Shown: positions 7,347 to 10,929 of the stretch, in pieces
Layout: every line of letters begins with the position of its first letter
How positions within the stretch are numbered: the first letter of the stretch is position 1
Notes under the pieces: model-generated
The model's input: only the letters and a program-made list of their open reading frames with translations
Told to the model about the DNA's origin: nothing
The model's database searches: none
Translations under genes and position numbers: made by a program
Assembly (NCBI GenBank): GCA_938004075.1
Contig: CALKWP010000094.1
Span: forward strand, 1-10,929
Length of the DNA: 10,929 bases
DNA from: an uncultured Methanomassiliicoccales archaeon
GTDB taxonomy: Archaea > Thermoplasmatota > Thermoplasmata > SG8-5
Direction: 5' to 3'

Positions 7347-8129
7347 TTAAAACAACTGCCAGAGGTCGTATATCGATTTCGCGATTGCTATGCCCAGCAC
7401 CAGTATGAAAAGCAGCTGGACGTGCCTGCCTTTGAGCTTCTTAATTCCCCATCTGGAGCCGATGAAGGAGCCCAGGAAGACCACCGGCGCAAATGCGACA
7501 ACGTAGGTCCAGTCTATGTATGTTCCGCTGGCCATGTATGTGGCCAGACCGATAACGCCGCTCACCAGCATTATGACGAAGCTGGTGCCAGCCGCCTTCT
7601 TGGTGCATCTGCCCATAACGTAGATCAGCAGCGGCACATTGATGACGCCGCCCCCAAGGCCCAGGGCGCCGGACATGAATCCGGAGGAAAGCGTGCCAGT
7701 GGACGCTGCTGCAATGCGGTTCTTTGTCATCTTTTCCTCGACATCCTCCTCGCACACCTTGGCTTGATTTGCCCAGTCCAGCAGCATCTTGAGGATCACG
7801 GCGGCGACCACTGCCAGGAAGACCAGGAGGAAAACTTCCTTTCCGGTGCTGATGTTGAACCAGACGCCGATGACAGTACCTATCGCCGCACCGAAGGCCA
7901 TGGTCCCACCTAGCTTCCAATCAACCAGCTTCTCGCGCTGATGGTTCCACAATGATGTGAGGCAGTTCGCCAGGACTAAGCATAGCGAGATGGCAACAAC
8001 GGTATCTTCCGAGTAAACGGTTATGGCCAGGAGGAGCGGGACGAAAAGAACTCCGCCACCCATTCCCAGATTTGAATAGATGAAGGATATGCCGAAAACT
8101 GCCAGGACCCCGAGGACCAGAAGCCACAT
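7347..8129 (-). CDS. TSUP family membrane transporter (TauE/SafE-like), paralogue 1
   Basis: A 260-residue integral membrane protein with about eight hydrophobic segments. It has the two-fold internal repeat of the TSUP (sulfite exporter TauE/SafE) family: NLGMGGGVLFVP (20-31) in the first half and GALGLGGGVINVP (154-166) in the second. Family members move sulfite, sulfonates, sulfoacetate or related organic anions; the substrate cannot be read from sequence. The halves are joined by a charged, probably cytosolic loop (about 119-137, AKVCEEDVEEKM). It is clearly a paralogue of the next gene upstream (same strand), with nearly identical starts (MWLLVLGVLAVFGIS against MWQIVLIILAVFGIA). The ATG lies about 27 nt from a TATA box with no Shine-Dalgarno, which suggests a leaderless mRNA. 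Its stop codon abuts the stop of the convergent PKD gene with no base between. Confidence 0.86.
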   Translation of the reverse strand: MWLLVLGVLAVFGISFIYSNLGMGGGVLFVPLLLAITVYSEDTVVAISLCLVLANCLTSLWNHQREKLVDWKLGGTMAFGAAIGTVIGVWFNISTGKEVFLLVFLAVVAAVILKMLLDWANQAKVCEEDVEEKMTKNRIAAASTGTLSSGFMSGALGLGGGVINVPLLIYVMGRCTKKAAGTSFVIMLVSGVIGLATYMASGTYIDWTYVVAFAPVVFLGSFIGSRWGIKKLKGRHVQLLFILVLGIAIAKSIYDLWQLF

Positions 8130-8152
8130 GAATGTTCAGTATCCTATCGTTC

Positions 8153-8160
8153 AATATAAA
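8153..8160 (-). promoter_or_regulatory. TATA box, leaderless promoter of TSUP paralogue 1
   Basis: TTTATATT on the minus strand is centred about 27 nt before the ATG at 8129, placing the predicted start site on or next to the start codon. No ribosome binding site is seen. The box lies in the 52-bp gap between the two paralogues, so each may be transcribed separately. Confidence 0.5.
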
Positions 8161-8181
8161 ACATGTGAATGTCCAGGTTGC

Positions 8182-8967
8182 TCAGATGAAAGCCATAGCT
8201 ATCATTGTGATTGCCACGAACATGGAAAGCGCAATGAAAATCGCTTTGATGTGCGTGCCGGTCAATCGCGAAGAGAGGTATTTAGAGCCGAGGTAGGCAC
8301 CGATGAGCGCGACCGGGATGAGGCAAACTATGTACCAGATTGTTGAAGCGTCCATTTCCGCCGATGCCGTAAAGTAGTATGTTAGCAGCCCAACCGTCGC
8401 TGTTGGCACTATGGCGAGCGTGGATGTCCCGGCGGCGAGTTTCGTCGGCCTGCCCAGGAGGTAAATCATGGTTGGCACGAAAATCAATCCGCCGCCTATC
8501 CCGAACAGGCTGGCCAGTATACCGGCGAGGAATGCAAGCCCAACCGATGCCGAAATCCATTTCGTGCACATCCTGCAATCGTCAGCTTTCTCAGAGCCGT
8601 TTCCCTTCATCAGGTCGAACAACATCTTGATGCAGACAAGGATTATCGTGAAAGCGAACAGCAATTCGAACATGCTCTGGTTAAGGGAAAGGTTGATGAA
8701 CGTCCCAATGACAGCACCGAATACCGCGCCTGAAGCCAGATAAGCCGCGAGCCTGGTATCCACATTCCCCGATTTGTGATGCTTCGGAAATGCGGCCAAT
8801 GCCCCCGCGAGGACAAGCGTTAGCGACACGGGAACAGCGGAGCCATTATCCATGCCGGCCAGGTACATCAGGACTGGCACATGCAGGAACCCGCCGCCAA
8901 GACCGATGTTGGGATAGATCAGGGCTATGCCGAATACCGCAAGAATAATTAGGACTATCTGCCACAT
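8182..8967 (-). CDS. TSUP family membrane transporter (TauE/SafE-like), paralogue 2
   Basis: A 261-residue membrane protein with the same two-fold TSUP architecture as its downstream neighbour: NIGLGGGFLHVP (20-31) and SLFGIGGGLIFVP (153-165), with about eight hydrophobic segments. The central loop (about 121-136) is charged and carries a Cys-x-x-Cys pair (DDCRMCTKW), absent from paralogue 1, which could bind metal or be redox-active. The frame can be extended to a GTG at 8988, but the ATG at 8967 is preferred: it gives a start aligned residue for residue with paralogue 1, and the TATA box at 8991-8998 puts the transcript start at about 8967, so the GTG would not be transcribed. The mRNA would be leaderless. 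The likely role is export or import of a sulfur-containing or organic anion; substrate unknown. Confidence 0.86.
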   Translation of the reverse strand: MWQIVLIILAVFGIALIYPNIGLGGGFLHVPVLMYLAGMDNGSAVPVSLTLVLAGALAAFPKHHKSGNVDTRLAAYLASGAVFGAVIGTFINLSLNQSMFELLFAFTIILVCIKMLFDLMKGNGSEKADDCRMCTKWISASVGLAFLAGILASLFGIGGGLIFVPTMIYLLGRPTKLAAGTSTLAIVPTATVGLLTYYFTASAEMDASTIWYIVCLIPVALIGAYLGSKYLSSRLTGTHIKAIFIALSMFVAITMIAMAFI

Positions 8968-8990
8968 CACTAAATAGGAACGGTTCACTG

Positions 8991-8998
8991 TATAAAAA
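8991..8998 (-). promoter_or_regulatory. TATA box, leaderless promoter of TSUP paralogue 2
   Basis: TTTTTATA on the minus strand is centred about 27 nt before the ATG at 8967, as expected for a leaderless archaeal gene. The same T-run follows the ftsY stop by about 57 nt and might also act as a T-rich transcription terminator for the ftsY operon; that second role is speculative. Confidence 0.5.
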
Positions 8999-9054
8999 CA
9001 CTTATTCGATTCTGTACACCATTTGTCGGTCTTTATGCCAGCAAGGGTATCGCC

Positions 9055-9981
9055 TTATTCGAAAATCCGGTCTATCATCCACTTCGCGTCAAATACGGCA
9101 AATTGCTCGTATTCCTGGCCCGTGCTGACGAATATTATCGGCTTCTTCACGGCATGCGCTATTGACAGGGCAGCGCCGCCCTTTGCATCGGCATCTATCT
9201 TTGTCAGGATGACCGCGTCGATCCCGACAGCCTCGTCAAACTTCCTGGCCTGCTCAACCGCATCGTTGCCTGCGAGCGAGTCCCCAACAAATACGACAAG
9301 GTCCGGCTGGGCTATGCGCTTAATCTTCTTCATCTCGTCCATGAGATTGGCGTTGGTCTGCATTCGCCCTGCTGTGTCCACAAGGACAACGTCCCTGTAC
9401 CTGGCTTTGGCGTGCTCTATCGCATCGTAAGCGACGGCGGCAGAATCCGCGCCTGCCTGATGCTTGATTATCTTGACCCCAAGCTTCTCCGAGTGAAGTG
9501 TGAGCTGCTCTATCGCCCCTGCCCGGAAGGTATCCCCGGCCGCAAGAACGATTGTCTTCTTCCTGACTATGAGTCGGTGAGCTATCTTGGCTATGGAGGT
9601 TGTCTTTCCTGTTCCATTGACGCCCACGAACATGATAACTATCGGCTTCTCATGCTTCTCTATGTAACCGTCAAAATCCAGCGTCGCGGTTGTGAGCACC
9701 TTCTGCAGGGAATTCTTAATGGCATTGTTCACCGCCACCTGGAAATCCGCGGAGCGCTTGACGCGTTTGCCAATCAGCTCCCGCTTTATCTGGGCCTTGA
9801 GTTCCTCGATGACCTCGACCGCCACATCGGACTCCATCAGCCCGACCTCGAGGTTCCATAAAATTTCATCCAGCTTGGATTCCTTGATCTCCTTGCCGGA
9901 ATCATCTGAAATCGCGTTGTCGGACAGCGCTTCAGCTTCCTTGTTGAATTTTGAAAACATTCCCTTCAAAAATTTGAACAT
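9055..9981 (-). CDS. ftsY: Signal recognition particle receptor FtsY
   Basis: A 308-residue SRP-family GTPase that receives SRP54-bound ribosome-nascent chain complexes at the membrane and hands them to the translocon. An N-terminal basic/hydrophobic helix (MFKFLKGMFSKF) probably contacts the membrane. A short acidic linker follows, then the four-helix N domain (about 30-105) and the NG GTPase: G1 GVNGTGKTT (120-128), insertion-box start DTFRAGAIEQL (150-160), G3 DTAGR (202-206), G4 TKID (260-263), and the closing STGQEYEQF (286-294). The acidic A domain of bacterial FtsY is essentially missing, as usual in archaea. GGTGG (9986-9990) lies just before the ATG and overlaps the end of the prefoldin gene, whose stop is only 8 nt upstream, so the two are translated from one transcript. 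Confidence 0.96.
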   Translation of the reverse strand: MFKFLKGMFSKFNKEAEALSDNAISDDSGKEIKESKLDEILWNLEVGLMESDVAVEVIEELKAQIKRELIGKRVKRSADFQVAVNNAIKNSLQKVLTTATLDFDGYIEKHEKPIVIMFVGVNGTGKTTSIAKIAHRLIVRKKTIVLAAGDTFRAGAIEQLTLHSEKLGVKIIKHQAGADSAAVAYDAIEHAKARYRDVVLVDTAGRMQTNANLMDEMKKIKRIAQPDLVVFVGDSLAGNDAVEQARKFDEAVGIDAVILTKIDADAKGGAALSIAHAVKKPIIFVSTGQEYEQFAVFDAKWMIDRIFE

Positions 9982-9989
9982 TGAACCAC

Positions 9990-10418
9990 CTAATGGCTCT
10001 GGCAGGCATCCATCTGGCCATAGACCTGCTCGAGCATTGCGGAGAGGTCCCTGGCTCTTGATTCCACCTTGGTCATCTTGGTTGAAAGCTCGTTCTGGGC
10101 CTTCCCTATGTCCTCGATCTGGCGGTCCAGCCTTTCAATTATCGCATCCAGTTTCTGCCCGACCGCCACGCCGGAGCCGATGCTGGCAATGCCCTTGCTG
10201 ACATCTCCCAGTTGAGCATGGACCCAGCAATTCGCACCGATAGGGACCAATATCTCATCGCCCTTTGACTTGCCCTTGAGGTCTTCCAGCGCCTGCCTGG
10301 CCCTGGTGTATTCCTCATGGGTTATGCGGATGAGCTCATCCTGCTTGTTCATGTTGTCCAGCTGCATCTGCAGAAGTTCGAACTCCTGGGCTGCTGCCGC
10401 TATCTCTTTCTCGTTCAT
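9990..10418 (-). CDS. pfdA: Prefoldin subunit alpha
   Basis: A 142-residue alpha subunit of the hexameric archaeal prefoldin (two alpha, four beta), which holds unfolded nascent chains and passes them to the thermosome. The layout is typical: an N-terminal coiled-coil helix (about 1-48), a central beta-hairpin region with EILVPIGANCWVHAQL, GIASIGSGVAV and then a C-terminal coiled coil from about residue 88 (KLDAIIERLDRQIEDI onward). The ATG at 10418 is chosen: it overlaps the LX stop by one base (TGATG) and has GGTG 4 nt upstream. A GTG directly before it (10421) would place the ribosome binding site too close. The LX-pfdA-ftsY order is a conserved archaeal arrangement. Confidence 0.94.
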   Translation of the reverse strand: MNEKEIAAAAQEFELLQMQLDNMNKQDELIRITHEEYTRARQALEDLKGKSKGDEILVPIGANCWVHAQLGDVSKGIASIGSGVAVGQKLDAIIERLDRQIEDIGKAQNELSTKMTKVESRARDLSAMLEQVYGQMDACQSH

Positions 10419-10642
10419 CACGCACCAAGCTTGTGGCTGATAATGCTGTCAGTGACCTCATCAGGCTTCAGCTCGACGATTTCGGCCACTTTGATGCTGT
10501 AGCGCTTGAGCTTGTGCTTGCTGCCCAGCTCCGAGAGGATGGTCTCGTTGGCGGCCTTCTTGTCCGCCGCGATCACTTCCTTGGAGAAGGGCTGGTCCTT
10601 CCTTCCCATTCTGAAACTGCCAGTTACTTTGAAGGCTTTCAT
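10418..10642 (-). CDS. rplX: Large subunit ribosomal protein LX (L18Ae/eL20 family)
   Basis: A 74-residue archaeal ribosomal protein LX, the short counterpart of eukaryotic L18a (eL20), a 50S component. It begins MKAFKVTGSFRMG and contains QPFSKEVIAADKKAANETI and a lysine/arginine-rich KHKLKRYSIKV, matching the family in length and pattern. The frame can be extended three codons to GTG 10651, but ATG 10642 has AGGTG 6 nt upstream, and that GTG is itself part of the ribosome binding site. It is the first gene of the LX-pfdA-ftsY transcript. The symbol rpl18a or rplX is used variably for this protein. Confidence 0.93.
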   Translation of the reverse strand: MKAFKVTGSFRMGRKDQPFSKEVIAADKKAANETILSELGSKHKLKRYSIKVAEIVELKPDEVTDSIISHKLGA

Positions 10643-10693
10643 TTTATACACCTGAGGGGCAGAAAAGGTTGTTGGTAATAAAGGTTGTTGTAG

Positions 10694-10702
10694 TTATATA
10701 AA
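10694..10702 (-). promoter_or_regulatory. TATA box of the LX-pfdA-ftsY operon
   Basis: TTTATATAA on the minus strand, preceded by a purine/CC stretch that could be a BRE. It predicts a start site near 10671 and a leader of about 29 nt carrying the AGGTG ribosome binding site of LX. Direct repeat copy A begins only 3 bp upstream of this box. Confidence 0.55.
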
Positions 10703-10704
10703 GG

Positions 10705-10793
10705 AGTGCAGGCGCCGGGACGAGCATCGTGGCATTGCTGCATATATCAAACATCGATGCGAGTGAGGCGAATTTAAATTATAATATGTAACT
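10705..10793. repeat. Direct repeat copy A (89 bp)
   Basis: Matches 10841-10929 over 89 bp at a fixed offset of 136 bp with four differences (10710 A/G, 10725 C/T, 10731 G/A, 10738 C/T), all transitions. Inside lie three perfect palindromes: GGCGCC (10711-10716), CATCGATG (10752-10759) and AATTTAAATT (10771-10780), plus a GCATCG...CGATGC stem (10724-10729 with 10755-10760). Confidence 0.92.
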
Positions 10794-10798
10794 CAAAT

Positions 10799-10859
10799 TC
10801 GTCGCAGGCGCCCGCGCGTTTCAAAATAATAAATCAGATAAGTGCGGGCGCCGGGACGA
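10799..10859. repeat. Imperfect inverted repeat between the direct repeats
   Basis: GGCGCCCGC (10807-10815) is the exact reverse complement of GCGGGCGCC (10844-10852). After a small asymmetric internal loop, TCGT (10799-10802) pairs with ACGA (10856-10859). The loop is 28 nt and AT-rich. The right arm is the beginning of direct repeat copy B, so it may be a hairpin in RNA, a cruciform-prone site or element termini. Confidence 0.75.
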
Positions 10860-10929
10860 GTATCGTAGCATTGTTGCATATATCAAACATCGATGCGAGT
10901 GAGGCGAATTTAAATTATAATATGTAACT
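10841..10929. repeat. Direct repeat copy B (89 bp, cut by window edge)
   Basis: Same element as 10705-10793. The match continues to the last base of the window, so the true repeat may be longer and more copies may follow. The GCATCG/CGATGC stem of copy A reads GTATCG/CGATGC here (10860-10865 with 10891-10896), still pairable in plus-strand RNA through one U-G pair. Confidence 0.92.

Larger units (their letters stand above)
10652..10929. other. 278-bp non-coding region upstream of LX, with promoter and structured repeats
   Basis: No convincing reading frame or tRNA is seen here on either strand. It holds the LX promoter, a short tandem repetition (AAGGTTGTTG at 10666-10675 and 10681-10690) inside the LX leader/promoter, two 89-bp direct repeats and an inverted repeat between them. 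In many archaea LX is preceded by eL39, eL31 and aIF6 genes; these are not within the 278 bp visible. Confidence 0.7.

Noticed and set aside
7441..7920. 159-residue minus-strand frame within TSUP paralogue 1
   Set aside because: It is a shifted frame of the transporter, rich in Arg/Gly/His with no hydrophobic segments; the real frame has eight membrane segments and both TSUP motifs.
8968..8988. GTG start for TSUP paralogue 2 at 8988
   Set aside because: It adds seven residues not present in the paralogue and lies between the TATA box and the expected transcript start.
10705..10929. CRISPR array
   Set aside because: The repeats are 89 bp or longer with a 47-bp gap, there are only two copies with four differences, and no cas genes are nearby.
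10652..10929. tRNA or other classical RNA gene in the repeat region
   Set aside because: I could not fit a cloverleaf, a T-loop GTTCRA box or box C/D motifs on either strand; only short stems are seen.
1..10929. Defence island, prophage or insertion sequence
   Set aside because: No transposase, integrase, nuclease or toxin-antitoxin gene is seen. The Lhr helicase and the STAND-like ATPase can occur in defence settings, but neither has a defence effector beside it here.

Overview
The window is archaeal chromosomal DNA. The evidence is a contiguous run of archaeal information-processing genes (ribosomal protein LX/eL20, prefoldin alpha, FtsY), AT-rich TATA boxes about 27 bp before predicted start sites, GGTG-type ribosome binding sites, apparently leaderless genes, and secreted PKD/parallel beta-helix proteins of the kind common in Euryarchaeota. 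A Thermoplasmatota-like euryarchaeon is my best guess, but this is inference from gene content and not a phylogenetic result.

Layout, left to right. (1) 1-517, minus: the first 172 codons of an Lhr-type superfamily 2 helicase that runs off the left edge. (2) 607-3654, minus: a 1015-residue STAND-like AAA ATPase with about eleven TPR repeats. An extra domain of about 100 residues sits between its Walker A and Walker B motifs. (3) 3803-5326, plus: an aromatic amino acid/histidine ammonia-lyase with the MIO-forming tripeptide Ala-Cys-Gly in place of Ala-Ser-Gly. It is divergent from the ATPase and shares an AAAATTTTAAAT promoter element with it. (4) 5385-7346, plus: a secreted, C-terminally anchored surface protein with a NosD-like beta-helix and three PKD domains. 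(5) 7347-8129 and 8182-8967, minus: two tandem paralogous TSUP (TauE/SafE-like) membrane transporters, each apparently with its own leaderless promoter. (6) 9055-10642, minus: the operon LX - prefoldin alpha - FtsY, tightly packed with stop/start overlap. (7) 10652-10929: non-coding, holding the LX promoter and two 89-bp near-identical direct repeats at a 136-bp period, with an inverted repeat between them. The second copy is cut by the window edge.

The right end is core machinery: a ribosomal protein, a co-translational chaperone subunit and the SRP receptor, all acting on nascent chains. The rest looks like independent units: a helicase, a signalling-type ATPase, an ammonia-lyase with no other hut genes in view, a surface protein and anion exporters. 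I see no convincing defence island, CRISPR array, insertion sequence or tRNA. The items most worth a second look are the Cys-type MIO motif, the domain insertion in the ATPase and the structured repeats at the right edge.
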